Positions 11,415 to 20,857 of a DNA stretch of 64,000 nt are shown piece by piece (within the stretch, counting starts at the first letter, position 1; each line of letters begins with the position of its first letter). A program made the translations under genes and the position numbers. Where the stretch lies: assembly GCF_004362825.1 (NCBI RefSeq), contig NZ_SNXZ01000006.1:124001-188000 (forward strand), written 5' to 3'. Source of the DNA: Labedaea rhizosphaerae (GTDB lineage Bacteria > Actinomycetota > Actinomycetes > Mycobacteriales > Pseudonocardiaceae). The notes below the pieces were generated by a model. The model made no database searches. It worked only from the letters and a program-made list of their open reading frames with translations, and was not told the origin of the DNA.

Positions 11415-11449
11415 GAATACCCGCCCACGCCGCGCGTGGGCGGGTATTC
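11415..11449. terminator. Perfect 16-bp hairpin between convergent secA and Rv3235-like gene
   Basis: GAATACCCGCCCACGC (11415-11430) pairs perfectly with 11434-11449 around a CGC loop. It lies 18 nt after the secA stop and just past the stop of the convergent gene, so it can serve both directions. No U-tract, as is common in Actinobacteria. Confidence 0.85.
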
Positions 11450-11466
11450 GCGTCTTGAAGTCCTTG

Positions 11467-11913
11467 TCAGGCAATGACTTCCAGTGTGGTGCAGACCCAG
11501 CCGTCGGTGCGGCGGTCGAGCCGTACGGCCACCGCTCTGTCCTTATCGGACACCCCGGTGGCGGCGATGGCGGTCAACTCGATCGCCCGTTCGGTGGGCC
11601 GGCAACTGTGCAGGCGCCGCAACCGGTACCGCACCCCGGAAGCCTCCTGCGCGCGAGCCGTCGCGGCCGCGCGCACGTCCTCGGTGATCAGCATCTTCAG
11701 CTGTGCCACCGGCCGGCTCCCGTCGAGGACCTCCAGCAACGTCGCCACCAGCCGGACGAGCCGGTGGTGCATCTCCGGTGGTTCACCCCAGGTGGGCCCC
11801 GGCGGGGTCGGCGGCAGGACCCGCAACGGCGGCGACGCGCGGCGGGCACGCCAGTCCCGCAAGGGCCGGCCACGCGGTGGTTCGTAGGCGGGCAGGGTGT
11901 GGATGGCGGCCAA
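11467..11913 (-). CDS. Rv3235 family protein
   Basis: A 148-residue protein of the actinobacterial Rv3235 family, function unknown. The core is predicted alpha/beta: LVRLVATLLEVLDGSRPVAQLK, then TERAIELTAIAATG and VRLDRRTDGWVCTTLEVI. The TTG at 11913 is preferred because GGGGGAA precedes it and it leaves about 100 bp for divergent promoters. An ATG at 11988 would add 25 poorly conserved-looking residues and leave only 26 bp to the next gene. Its position between secA and the DGAT gene matches Rv3235 in M. tuberculosis. No membrane segments or signal peptide. Confidence 0.72.
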   Translation of the reverse strand: MAAIHTLPAYEPPRGRPLRDWRARRASPPLRVLPPTPPGPTWGEPPEMHHRLVRLVATLLEVLDGSRPVAQLKMLITEDVRAAATARAQEASGVRYRLRRLHSCRPTERAIELTAIAATGVSDKDRAVAVRLDRRTDGWVCTTLEVIA

Positions 11914-12014
11914 CGCCGTTCCCCCAGCAGTCAGTAGGTGCGGACGCCCAACAGAGGCGCCGGCCCCGCGTGCCAGGGCAGCAACCACCCCATCCGGTGA
12001 GTTACCGTGACGCG

Positions 12015-12401
12015 GTGTTGCGGGCCCTGATCGTCGACTACGCCGGTGTCCTGACCGATGTCGACGGCGACCCGCAGCGCGAACCGCCGATCCTCACCGC
12101 CGTCCGCGCGGCCCACGAGCGGGGCATCCGCACCGCGATGATCTCCAACGCCGAGGTCGGACCCGACTGGTTGCCCGACGTCTTCGACGCCGTCGTGCTC
12201 TCCGGCGAGGTCGGCCTGGCCAAGCCCGACGTCCGCATCTTCCGGCTCACCGCCGACAAGCTCGGCGTCGCGACGAGCCAGTGCGTGTTCGTCGACGACC
12301 TCATCGGCAACGTCCGGGGCGCGGTCGCCGCGGGCATGGTCGGCGTCCACCACCGCCGCGCCGAGGCCACCCTCGCCGAGCTGGCGGCCCTCCTACCCTG
12401 A
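12015..12401 (+). CDS. HAD family hydrolase (small, subfamily IA-like)
   Basis: A 128-residue haloacid-dehalogenase fold protein, probably a small-molecule phosphatase. Motif I is LIVDYAGVLTD, where the usual DxD is DYAG, so the second Asp is missing. Motif II is MISNAEV, the Lys of motif III is in GEVGLAKPDVRIF, and motif IV is CVFVDDLIGNVRGA. The cap domain is minimal. The altered motif I makes phosphatase activity uncertain. GTG start, with a TACCGT hexamer 6 nt upstream that would give a leaderless transcript. Its 3' end overlaps the convergent methyltransferase gene by 9 bp. Confidence 0.8.
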   Translation: MLRALIVDYAGVLTDVDGDPQREPPILTAVRAAHERGIRTAMISNAEVGPDWLPDVFDAVVLSGEVGLAKPDVRIFRLTADKLGVATSQCVFVDDLIGNVRGAVAAGMVGVHHRRAEATLAELAALLP

Positions 12402-13163
12402 GCGCCGCCGCAACAGCTCGAAGCACAACACGGCCGCCGCGCTCGCGACGTTGAGCGACTCCACGCCACCGCTCATCGGGATCGACACCCGGTCGGTCAC
12501 CGCCTGCGCGACCTCCGGCGACACCCCGGCCGTCTCGCTGCCCAGCACGAACGCCGCCCGCGGCGGCAGTTCGGCCGTGAAGAGCGACTGCCGCGCGTCC
12601 GCGGCCAGCGCGAACAGCGGGTACCCGGACTCCCGCAGCAAGGCGGCCGCGTCCGCGGGGGTCGGGCACCGCAACACCGGCGCGTGGAAGGCCACCCCGG
12701 CCGACGCCTTCACCACCATCGGGTCCAGCCCGGCCACGCCGCGGCGGGGCACCACGATGCCGTCGATCCCGGCCGCGGTCGCCGTGCGCAGGATCATGCC
12801 GACGTTCGCGGGCGTGGTGATCCCGTCCAGCAGCAACACGCTGCGCGGGGGCCGGGGCTCGCGCAACGCCTGGCTCAGCAGGCGCATCCGGGGCGCGACC
12901 ACGTCGGCGAGCACGCCCTGGTCCTGCTTGCCGTTGCCCGCGAGCACCTTCACCCGGTGCGCCGACGCCCGCTGCACCCGGACCCCGCGCGCCGCGGCCG
13001 CGTCGAGGATCTGGGCCGCCGCCTGGCCGCGGGCGGTGTCGGCGAGCACCACCTTGTCCACCGACAACGCCGGGTCGGCGAGGGCCTCGAGCACGGGCTT
13101 GCGCCCGTACACGGTGACGAACCTGTCCTTGGGCGACGTGCTGGTGTCCACGCCCGGCAGCAT
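12393..13163 (-). CDS. SpoU/TrmH family RNA 2'-O-methyltransferase
   Basis: SAM-dependent SPOUT-class methyltransferase acting on rRNA or tRNA ribose. An N-terminal substrate-binding domain (VTVYGRKPVLEALADPAL) is followed by the SpoU domain with its knotted SAM-site motifs: LLLDGITTPANVGMILRTA, FVLGSETAGVSPEV and IPMSGGVESLNVASAAAVLCFEL. At 256 residues it fits RlmB/TsnR-like enzymes. The exact nucleotide cannot be told from sequence; the conserved N-terminal GRKPV motif favours an rRNA target. It is divergent from the DGAT gene with only 43 bp between starts. Confidence 0.87.
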   Translation of the reverse strand: MLPGVDTSTSPKDRFVTVYGRKPVLEALADPALSVDKVVLADTARGQAAAQILDAAAARGVRVQRASAHRVKVLAGNGKQDQGVLADVVAPRMRLLSQALREPRPPRSVLLLDGITTPANVGMILRTATAAGIDGIVVPRRGVAGLDPMVVKASAGVAFHAPVLRCPTPADAAALLRESGYPLFALAADARQSLFTAELPPRAAFVLGSETAGVSPEVAQAVTDRVSIPMSGGVESLNVASAAAVLCFELLRRRSG

Positions 13164-13206
13164 TCCACGTCACCTGCGCGGCCACGCGGTGTGTCAGGAT
13201 CGGTTC

Positions 13207-14607
13207 ATGCCGGACCGCCTGTCAGCGCTCGACGCGTCCTTCCTCTACCTGGAGGACGCGACGACCCCGATGCACGTGGGCAGCGTCGCGGTGTTCCGCA
13301 AACCCCGCTCCGGCTTCGACTACGAGCAGTTCGTCCGGTTGATGGAGCAGCGGCTGCCGATGGTGCCGCGCTACCGCCAGAAGGTCGTCCAGGTGCCCGG
13401 GCACCTGGCCCGGCCGGTCTGGATCGACGACACCGATTTCGACCTCACCTACCACGTGCGCCGCTCCGCGCTGCCCAAGCCGGGCAACAGCGAGCAGCTG
13501 CGCGAGCTCGTCGCCCGGCTGGTGTCGCGGCCGTTGGACAAGGACCGGCCGCTCTGGGAGGCCTACCTGGTCGAAGGCCTCGCCCGCGGGCACGTCGCGC
13601 TGATCACCAAGACCCACCAGGCGATGGTCGACGGGGTGCGCACGATCGACATCGCGCAGGTGATCCTCGACAACAGCCCGTACACCGACCACACCGCGGA
13701 CTCCGGTGAGGAGAGGTGGCTGCCCCGGCACCCGCCGAGCCAGGCGAAGCTGGTGCTGGACGCGGTCGCGGAGACCGTGCAGAGCCCCAAGGCGGTCGTC
13801 GAGAACGCCCGCGCCGTCGCCGGTGACGTGCTCACCGGGGCGCGCCGGTTCGTCTCGTCCGTCGGCGGCGTCGTGACCGCGCGCCCGGCGGCGTCCGGCC
13901 CGCTCAACGTGCCGATCGGCAACCAGCGCCGGTTCGCGATGGCGCGGGTGCGCTTGGCGGACGTGCGCGCGGTCCGCGCGGCGCACGGCGGTACGGTCAA
14001 CGACGTGGTGCTCGCGATGGTCGCCGGTGCGTTGCGCGGCTGGCTGTTGTCGCGTGGTCGGGAGGTGACCTCGTCGGCGCAGGTCCGGGCGCTGGTGCCG
14101 CTCGCGGTGCGCGACGAGGAGGTCGACGGCGCGGTGCCGGGTCTGCTCGGCAACCGGGTCACCCCGTACCTGGTCGACCTGCCGGTCGGCGAGCCGAGCG
14201 CGGTGGTGCGGCTGAACCACATCAGCCACGCGATGCTCAAGCACAACGACTCGGTGCGCTCGGTCGCGGCGAGCGCGCTGCTGCGGGTCACCGGGTTCGC
14301 GCCACCGACGTTGCACTCGCTGGGGGCGCGGGCCGCGAACTCGTTCTCGAACCGGATCTTCAACCTGGTCGTGACCAACGTCCCGGGGTCGCAACAGCCG
14401 TTGTATGCGGGCACCGCGCGGATGACCGAGATGTACCCGGTCATGCCGCTGGCCCGCAACCAGGCGCTCGCGATCGGCGTCACGTCCTACGACGGCGGTG
14501 TCTACTTCGGACTGACCGGCGACCGGGACGCGATGTCCGATGTGGACGTTCTGGCACGCATGCTGGAGGAGTCGTTGGAGGAGCTGTCCATGGTGGTACG
14601 CGCATGA
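13207..14607 (+). CDS. Wax ester synthase/diacylglycerol acyltransferase (WS/DGAT)
   Basis: Bacterial acyl-CoA:alcohol/diacylglycerol acyltransferase family, which makes storage lipids. It opens with the typical LSALDASFLYLEDATTPMHVGS. The N-terminal acyltransferase motif normally reads HHxxxDG; here it is HQAMVDG (His137, Gln138), so the His usually taken as the catalytic base is replaced. The C-terminal domain carries NDVVLAMVAGALRGWL, PLAVRDEE and FNLVVTNVPGS. 466 residues is standard. It corresponds in position to tgs-type genes Rv3233c-Rv3234c. The stop overlaps the next gene (ATGA). Confidence 0.9.
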   Translation: MPDRLSALDASFLYLEDATTPMHVGSVAVFRKPRSGFDYEQFVRLMEQRLPMVPRYRQKVVQVPGHLARPVWIDDTDFDLTYHVRRSALPKPGNSEQLRELVARLVSRPLDKDRPLWEAYLVEGLARGHVALITKTHQAMVDGVRTIDIAQVILDNSPYTDHTADSGEERWLPRHPPSQAKLVLDAVAETVQSPKAVVENARAVAGDVLTGARRFVSSVGGVVTARPAASGPLNVPIGNQRRFAMARVRLADVRAVRAAHGGTVNDVVLAMVAGALRGWLLSRGREVTSSAQVRALVPLAVRDEEVDGAVPGLLGNRVTPYLVDLPVGEPSAVVRLNHISHAMLKHNDSVRSVAASALLRVTGFAPPTLHSLGARAANSFSNRIFNLVVTNVPGSQQPLYAGTARMTEMYPVMPLARNQALAIGVTSYDGGVYFGLTGDRDAMSDVDVLARMLEESLEELSMVVRA

Positions 14608-15107
14608 GGGTCTACATCCCGGCGACGATCGCCATGTTGCGCAAGCTGAGCGAGTCCGGCGAGCTGACCGCGCTGGGCGGCACCGCGTTCGCGGTCACGC
14701 CCGCGTTCCGCGAGTCGTACGCGACCGGCGGCGACGAGGAGCTGGAGTACGCGGCCATGCTGGATGCCAGCCGGGCGTCGCTGCGGCTGCTGGCGGCGGA
14801 GCTGGCCGAGGACCCGAAGGCGATGCCGCGACGGGTGGTCGTGTCCGCGGACGTCGAGGACGTGCAGCTGCGCCCGGACCTGGACTTCGCCGTCGTGCGG
14901 CTGTCCGGGCCGGTGCCGATGCGCGAGGTCGCGGCCGTGCACGTGGACACCGAGGAGGCCGAGGACGCCGTCCGCGCGGCCAGCGAGGTGATCGACAAGG
15001 CCGACCTGGGCGACCCGGACGCGGAGTTCACCCTCGGCGACGCCGAGGACTTCGAGCTGGCCTGGTACGCGACCCAGGAACTGCCGTTCCTGCTGGACCT
15101 GATGTAG
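14604..15107 (+). CDS. DUF6912 family protein
   Basis: A 167-residue soluble protein restricted to Actinobacteria, beginning MRVYIPATIAMLRKL and containing GGTAFAVTPAFRESYATGGDEELEYAAMLD. I recognise it as the DUF6912 family; no function is known. It is acidic and predicted alpha/beta. The ATG overlaps the DGAT stop by 4 nt, so the two are coupled and may act together in lipid or surface metabolism, which is inference from context only. Confidence 0.7.
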   Translation: MRVYIPATIAMLRKLSESGELTALGGTAFAVTPAFRESYATGGDEELEYAAMLDASRASLRLLAAELAEDPKAMPRRVVVSADVEDVQLRPDLDFAVVRLSGPVPMREVAAVHVDTEEAEDAVRAASEVIDKADLGDPDAEFTLGDAEDFELAWYATQELPFLLDLM

Positions 15108-15180
15108 CGCGACACACACCGCGCACCCGCGGCACCTCTCGCGCCCCCTGTTTCCTCGCGCGCGCCCGCGTGACCCCAGC

Positions 15181-15295
15181 CCCCACCCGTCCCGGGGGCA
15201 CCCCTGCAGCCAGTCTATCGAGGTCAAGGGGGTTGTGGGCCGCTGTGGGCGAATCTGTGGATAACCCGGGGTTGCGAAGGGCAGCCTGTGGACAG
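15181..15295 (+). repeat. Interspersed intergenic repeat, copy B, with two DnaA-box-like sequences
   Basis: Same family as at 1302. It has the block CCCGGGGGCACCCC (15191-15204), CCAGTCTATCGAGGTCA, and on the minus strand TTATCCACA (15264-15256), a perfect E. coli-type DnaA box, plus CTGTCCACA (15295-15287). The two boxes are 31 bp apart instead of 18, as though 13 bp were inserted between them. It sits between the DUF6912 gene and the P5C dehydrogenase gene. Confidence 0.8.
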
Positions 15296-15378
15296 GTGGT
15301 TTGCCAACGCGGCCGAAGCAGGATGGAATGGCCTGGAACCCGGCGGGCCCGCACCACCCCCGTGGGCCCTACCCGAGC

Positions 15379-15406
15379 ACAGATCAGACACAGATCAGAC
15401 AGGAGG
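15379..15406 (+). promoter_or_regulatory. Tandem 11-bp repeat next to the P5C dehydrogenase ribosome-binding site
   Basis: ACAGATCAGAC occurs twice in direct succession (15379-15389, 15390-15400) and runs straight into AGGAGG (15401-15406), 11 nt before the ATG at 15418. A tandem repeat here could bind a regulator of proline degradation or affect initiation. No function is proven. Confidence 0.4.
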
Positions 15407-15417
15407 CGAGCCAGCCG

Positions 15418-17046
<1,629 letters not shown>

Positions 17047-17087
17047 CCGAGGGGGAACGGTCTGCTCCTGTTCGGTCAAGCAGGAGC

Positions 17088-17756
17088 ATGACCTTCCGAC
17101 CCACCGTGGGACTGGTGGCCGCCGCGATTGTGGCGACCACCACTCCCACGGTCTCCAGCACCGCCGCGCCATCCACCGCGAGCCCGGCGGGCCAGGTGCG
17201 GTTCACCCACCTCGACGGCCGCTTGACGTATTCGGTCAGCGGTCAGGACCGCAACAACTTCCGCGCGTTCAGCGGGCCGGACCGCCAAGTGCGTTGTCCA
17301 GCAGCAACTGCACGTTCGTGCCGACGCCGTCGTCGAGGTACCCGGAGGTGTCCAGCACCGGCACGACCACGATCACCGCGGACGAGCGAACCGCCACCTC
17401 GCTGGTGACCGTGGCCGCGCCGCGGCCCACGGTGACCGACCACAGTGGACGGATCGCGGTGCGCACCGACGCCACCGGCGCGAGCTGGACCATGAGCGCG
17501 TTCGTCCCCGGCTCCAATCGCATGGTGGTCAACGCCGCCCCGGCGCCGCTGGTCGGCATCCGTAGCACCATCCTGAAGTGGGCCGCCATCTCACCCGGCC
17601 GGGCCGGTGGCACCGGTCCCGACGACACCTACGACGCGGCGTTCCGCGACGACGGCGCCATCCCCGCGGACCAGCACTTCGTGGACCGCGACGGATCGCG
17701 CGGGCAACCGGATCACCCAGACCATCGCGGGCGCCCACACGATCAACGCACTCTGA
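17088..17756 (+). pseudogene. Frameshifted relic of a secreted protein
   Basis: Coding-type third-position GC continues through this stretch but changes frame at least twice. 17088 to about 17282 encodes a signal peptide (TVGLVAAAIVATTTPTV) and VRFTHLDGRLTYSVSGQDRNN. From about 17290 to 17690 the sense frame is shifted (TITADERTATSLVTVAA, then ATGASWTMSAFVPGSNRMVV and DDGAIPADQHFVDRD). From about 17690 another frame gives DRAGNRITQTIAGAHTINAL and a stop at 17754-17756. The parts resemble a beta-sandwich extracellular protein. The cause is either real decay or base-calling errors. The family is not recognised. Confidence 0.7.
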
Positions 17757-17762
17757 GCACAA

Positions 17763-17800
17763 AACGAGGGCGTTCCCGGAACACCGGGAACGCCCTCGTT
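17763..17800. terminator. Bidirectional hairpin terminator
   Basis: AACGAGGGCGTTCCCGG (17763-17779) pairs perfectly with 17784-17800 around AACA, a 17-bp stem. It lies between the secreted-protein relic (+) and the desaturase gene (-), so it serves both strands. The AAAA before and TT after give short U-tracts in each direction. Confidence 0.88.
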
Positions 17801-17831
17801 CGTCTTCGGACCGCCGCTGGCGGTAGTCGGA

Positions 17832-18860
17832 TCAGGCGGCGGCGCGCGCCGCCCGGTCCGCGGCACGCAGCGGAGCACCCATCTCGTGCAGGTGCTCCAG
17901 CACCAGCCGGTAGGAGCGCGCCAGGCTGGTTTGCGTGTACGGGATGCCGTGCGCCACGCAGAACCGCTCCACGATCGGCTGCGCGTGCTTCAGGTGCGGG
18001 CGCGGCATGTTCGGGAACAGGTGGTGCTCCACCTGGTAGTTCAAGCCGCCCATCAGGAACTCGATGAACCAGCCGCCGCGGACGTTGCGGGACGTCAGGA
18101 CCTGCTTGCGCAGGAAGTCCAGGGACTCGTTGGTCGTGGTCGGCATACCCTTGTGGCTGGGCGCGAACGAACAACCCATGTAGACGCCCCAAAGCGCCTG
18201 GTGCACCACGATGAACAGCACGGCGACCCCCGGCGACAGCACAAGGAACGCCGCCGTCAGGTACCCGACGATGTGCAGGGTCATCAGCGCGCCCTCGATC
18301 TTGCGCATCTTGGTGTCACCGCGGAAGATCGCGCGGACGCCGGCCAGGTGCAGGCTCAGGCCCTCGAGGGTGAGCAGCGGGAAGAACAGCACCGCCTGGT
18401 GCTTGGCCATCCAGCGCAGGAACCCCTGCTTCAGCTTCGCTTGCCGGCTCGTGAAGGCCAGCGCGGCGATGTCGATGTCAGGGTCCAGGTCCTCGTGGTT
18501 CGGGTTCGCGTGGTGGCGGTTGTGCCCGTGCATCCACCACTGGTAGCTCATCCCGACCAGACCACCGTGGACGGTCCCGATCACGTCGTTCGGTTTGCGG
18601 GTGCGGAAGATCTGCTTGTGCCCGGCGTCGTGGCCGATGAAGGCCAGCTGGGCGAAGATCACCGCGAGACCGATGGCGACCAGCAGCTGCCACCAGCTGT
18701 CGCCGATGAAGGCGAACGCGACCCAGGCGCCGGCCAGGGCCAGCAGGTTCACGGTGATCCGAACGGCGTAGTAGCCGTGCCGGCGGCGCAGCAGGCCGGC
18801 GTCCCGCACCTCGCGGGAGAGCGCCGCGTACTCGCTGCCGGTCGCGGCCAGCGACGTCAT
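17832..18860 (-). CDS. Membrane fatty acid (acyl-lipid) desaturase
   Basis: Integral-membrane di-iron desaturase that introduces a double bond into acyl-lipid or acyl-CoA chains. The three histidine boxes are present: HDAGH (77-81), HNRHH (113-117) and QVEHH near the C-terminus (NYQVEHHLFPNMPRPHL). Hydrophobic segments at about 35-50, 57-75, 160-180 and 200-225 form the membrane core. 342 residues. It matches the position of desA3 (Rv3229c) in the M. tuberculosis block. The ATG overlaps the stop of an upstream 51-codon gene, so it is translationally coupled. No oxidoreductase partner is adjacent. Confidence 0.93.
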   Translation of the reverse strand: MTSLAATGSEYAALSREVRDAGLLRRRHGYYAVRITVNLLALAGAWVAFAFIGDSWWQLLVAIGLAVIFAQLAFIGHDAGHKQIFRTRKPNDVIGTVHGGLVGMSYQWWMHGHNRHHANPNHEDLDPDIDIAALAFTSRQAKLKQGFLRWMAKHQAVLFFPLLTLEGLSLHLAGVRAIFRGDTKMRKIEGALMTLHIVGYLTAAFLVLSPGVAVLFIVVHQALWGVYMGCSFAPSHKGMPTTTNESLDFLRKQVLTSRNVRGGWFIEFLMGGLNYQVEHHLFPNMPRPHLKHAQPIVERFCVAHGIPYTQTSLARSYRLVLEHLHEMGAPLRAADRAARAAA

Positions 18861-19012
18861 CGGCTAGAGCGCTTGTCGGTGTCTGACGAGAAGTGGGCGG
18901 CGCGGTCCGGGTGCTGCACCGCTTGCTGGTTCATCGGCTCGGTTTCGGCCGGGTGGCTGAACACCACGCGGGCCACCGGGTCCGGGCGCCGGGGTTGAAT
19001 GTCGTTCTGCAT
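18857..19012 (-). CDS. Small 51-residue protein coupled to the desaturase gene
   Basis: A short gene with good support: GAGGAG 10 nt before the ATG (19012-19010), consistently high third-position GC, and a stop overlapping the desaturase ATG (ATGA at 18860-18857). The product begins MQNDIQPRRPDPVARVVF and is hydrophilic, with no membrane helix or Cys motif. It may be a leader that sets desaturase translation or a small partner of the enzyme. No family is recognised. Confidence 0.65.
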   Translation of the reverse strand: MQNDIQPRRPDPVARVVFSHPAETEPMNQQAVQHPDRAAHFSSDTDKRSSR

Positions 19013-19384
19013 AAGGGAAATCTCCTCAAGAAGTCGTGGGGGAGAGGGTGCCGGGCGCGCGTGGTTCGGGGTGAATCAATAGGAACCAGTACTGCCGATG
19101 TGGCCGTCGGGTCAGGGGCACTGCCTGCTCGGCAGTGTCGGACCGCTTCGGTGCTCCTCGCAACCGGTCTCGCGGCTCGGCGAATCAACTCTCCGTGGCC
19201 AACGCTACTCCACCGCCCTCGGACACGCCAGGAGGCGGGCCGTGGCGGTGTTGACGCTCCTTGACCCGTGTGCTGTACTGAACGAAAGTCGAATTATGTT
19301 TTCCGAATGCCATTCGCCCGCAATTCTGTGATTTCGGCTACGGATTTTCGGAATCTGCCAGGGCGGCCAGGAGAGACAAAAATC

Positions 19385-19597
19385 ATGAGTTCGACGCGCC
19401 AGCAAACCGGCGAACACCCCATGTCCCAGTTCGCGCAGAGCAGGGTCCGGGCCGAGCGGGAGCGCAACGACCAACGCGACAAAGCGACCCGGACGGTGGC
19501 CCGGCACTGCCACAACCCGCAGGAGTACGCCGGCCTGCTGTCCATGCTCGGCCTGGACGAGGGCGAGGCCGTGGGCGGTCGCCTCGAACGGCCCTGA
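19385..19597 (+). CDS. Small conserved-looking actinobacterial protein (70 aa)
   Basis: A 70-residue protein with AGGAGA 10 nt before its ATG. It has a charged helix (SRVRAERERNDQRDKATRTVARH) and ends with NPQEYAGLLSMLGLDEGE. The pattern of a conserved His/Cys pair followed by a leucine-rich LLxMLGL motif is shared by small regulatory proteins common in filamentous Actinobacteria, but I cannot name the family. The stop TGA is followed directly by the ATG of the next gene. The upstream region (about 19270-19380) is AT-rich and divergent from the desaturase unit. Confidence 0.6.
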   Translation: MSSTRQQTGEHPMSQFAQSRVRAERERNDQRDKATRTVARHCHNPQEYAGLLSMLGLDEGEAVGGRLERP

Positions 19598-19879
19598 ATG
19601 GCCGACGAGCCCGACGAAACCGACGAGCCCGACCAGACTGACCAGACCGAGGAACCCGACGAGGTCGGCGGGCCTGAGTTGCGGCCCACGCTCCGGGACT
19701 GGCTGCACGCGCGTGAGGACACCCAGCGCCACCTGACCACCGAGAACACCCAGGTCGACGCGGCCTGGGTGCAACGGCTCGCCGATCTGCTGGCGACCGA
19801 ACGCTCCTGGCAGGACCAGTACACGGCGTTGATCGCCTTGGGTGCGAGCGACGGCCGTTTCCCGTCGTCGAACCGCTGA
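19598..19879 (+). CDS. Hypothetical acidic protein (93 aa)
   Basis: Starts at the ATG directly adjoining the previous stop, so it is probably translated by re-initiation. Residues 2-25 are a low-complexity acidic tract of Asp, Glu, Pro and Thr (DEPDETDEPDQTDQTEEPDE). The rest is a predicted helical domain with LRPTLRDWLHARED and VQRLADLLATERSWQDQYTALIAL. No signal peptide, membrane helix or recognised family. Likely functions with the 70-residue protein before it. A terminator follows. Confidence 0.55.
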   Translation: MADEPDETDEPDQTDQTEEPDEVGGPELRPTLRDWLHAREDTQRHLTTENTQVDAAWVQRLADLLATERSWQDQYTALIALGASDGRFPSSNR

Positions 19880-19888
19880 CAAGACGAA

Positions 19889-19915
19889 GGCGGGCGCCCC
19901 ACCGGGACGCCCGCC
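19889..19915. terminator. Hairpin terminator between convergent small-protein and lipoprotein genes
   Basis: GGCGGGCGCCCC (19889-19900) pairs with GGGACGCCCGCC (19904-19915) with one mismatched or wobble pair. It lies 9 nt after the stop of the 93-residue protein and 15 nt from the end of the convergent lipoprotein gene. Confidence 0.75.
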
Positions 19916-19930
19916 TCGATGACCCGTAGG

Positions 19931-20761
19931 TCAGCCGCCCATCTTGGGCATCTCGCCGACCTGGTCGGCCGGCGGTGCCTGCACGGTGACCGGCTTGCCC
20001 CAGTCGCTGAACCCGACCGTCACGGCCACCGGCTGGCCGGAGCCGACCGGCATCTGCGTGGTGAACTTGGCGGGCAGGCCGTCACCGCGGACCCACAGCT
20101 CGTACTTGAGGGTCTTGGTGCCCTGCTTCGCCAACGACTCCAACGCGGTCTTCGTCAGCTCGTCCTTCTGCAGCGCGGCGAGCTTCTGGACGTCCACGTC
20201 GATCCAGTAGTGCACCACCTGCTGGCCGTCGAGGTTCTCCTGCGCCGACTTGGTGATGGTGCCCGCGTCCTTGATCTGCTGGATCTGCTTGGTCACGTCG
20301 ACGTTGTCGGACACCGTCGTGAGCATCGAGCCGAGCATCTTCGACATCGGGTCGTCGCCGTTGGCGGAGATCTTCACCCACGGCTTGTCACCCAGCTGAC
20401 CGCGTGCCTGCTCGGGCAGCTGGATGTAGAGCACGTTGTCGACGAGGACCATGTGCATGGCACCCTCGGGGGTGTTCATGGTCATGTCCATCGCCACGCT
20501 GGGCTTGAGCCGGTAGGCGCCGGTGGCCTTGATGGCCTGGCCCTGCATGGTGGCGTCGAGGGTGATCTTGGCACTGTTGCTGGTGCTGGCGCCCTGGTCG
20601 ACCTGGTGGGCCAAGTCGGCGACGTTCGCCATGATCGACAGGCCGCCGCCGTTGCCGTTGCCGCCCTGTGCCTGGCCGGTCGCGGTGCCGTCCTTGCCGC
20701 CGCAGGCCACCAGTGACAGTGCGAGCGCGGTGCCGACGGCCGCGAACGCGAACTTGCGCAT
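19931..20761 (-). CDS. LppX/LolA-like lipoprotein
   Basis: A 276-residue exported lipoprotein. The signal peptide (MRKFAFAAVGTALALSLVACGG) has lipobox LVAC with lipidated Cys20. After a Gly/Asn-rich linker the mature domain resembles the LppX/LprG-like half-barrel fold, which carries lipids: SAKITLDATMQGQAIKATGAYR, MTMNTPEGAMHMVLVDNVLYIQ, YELWVRGDGLPAKF. The likely role is binding or moving a lipid across the envelope. GGGGGA lies 9 nt before the ATG. Monocistronic, with a terminator at the 3' side. Confidence 0.75.
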   Translation of the reverse strand: MRKFAFAAVGTALALSLVACGGKDGTATGQAQGGNGNGGGLSIMANVADLAHQVDQGASTSNSAKITLDATMQGQAIKATGAYRLKPSVAMDMTMNTPEGAMHMVLVDNVLYIQLPEQARGQLGDKPWVKISANGDDPMSKMLGSMLTTVSDNVDVTKQIQQIKDAGTITKSAQENLDGQQVVHYWIDVDVQKLAALQKDELTKTALESLAKQGTKTLKYELWVRGDGLPAKFTTQMPVGSGQPVAVTVGFSDWGKPVTVQAPPADQVGEMPKMGG

Positions 20762-20857
20762 GAGGGTCGTCCCCCTTGACCTTTGCTGTGCTCGCCCGGG
20801 ATGTCCGGGCATTACCTGAGTTTAGACGCGCGCATCCCGCCTCGCGTTGCCAGCGAT

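Noticed and set aside
11914-11988. Longer start (ATG 11988) for the Rv3235-like protein
   Set aside because: It would leave only 26 bp to the divergent gene, and the TTG at 11913 has a good GGGGGA sequence.
17269-17628. Minus-strand frame of 119 codons over the secreted-protein relic
   Set aside because: Third-position GC bias supports the plus strand throughout, with frame changes, not this frame.
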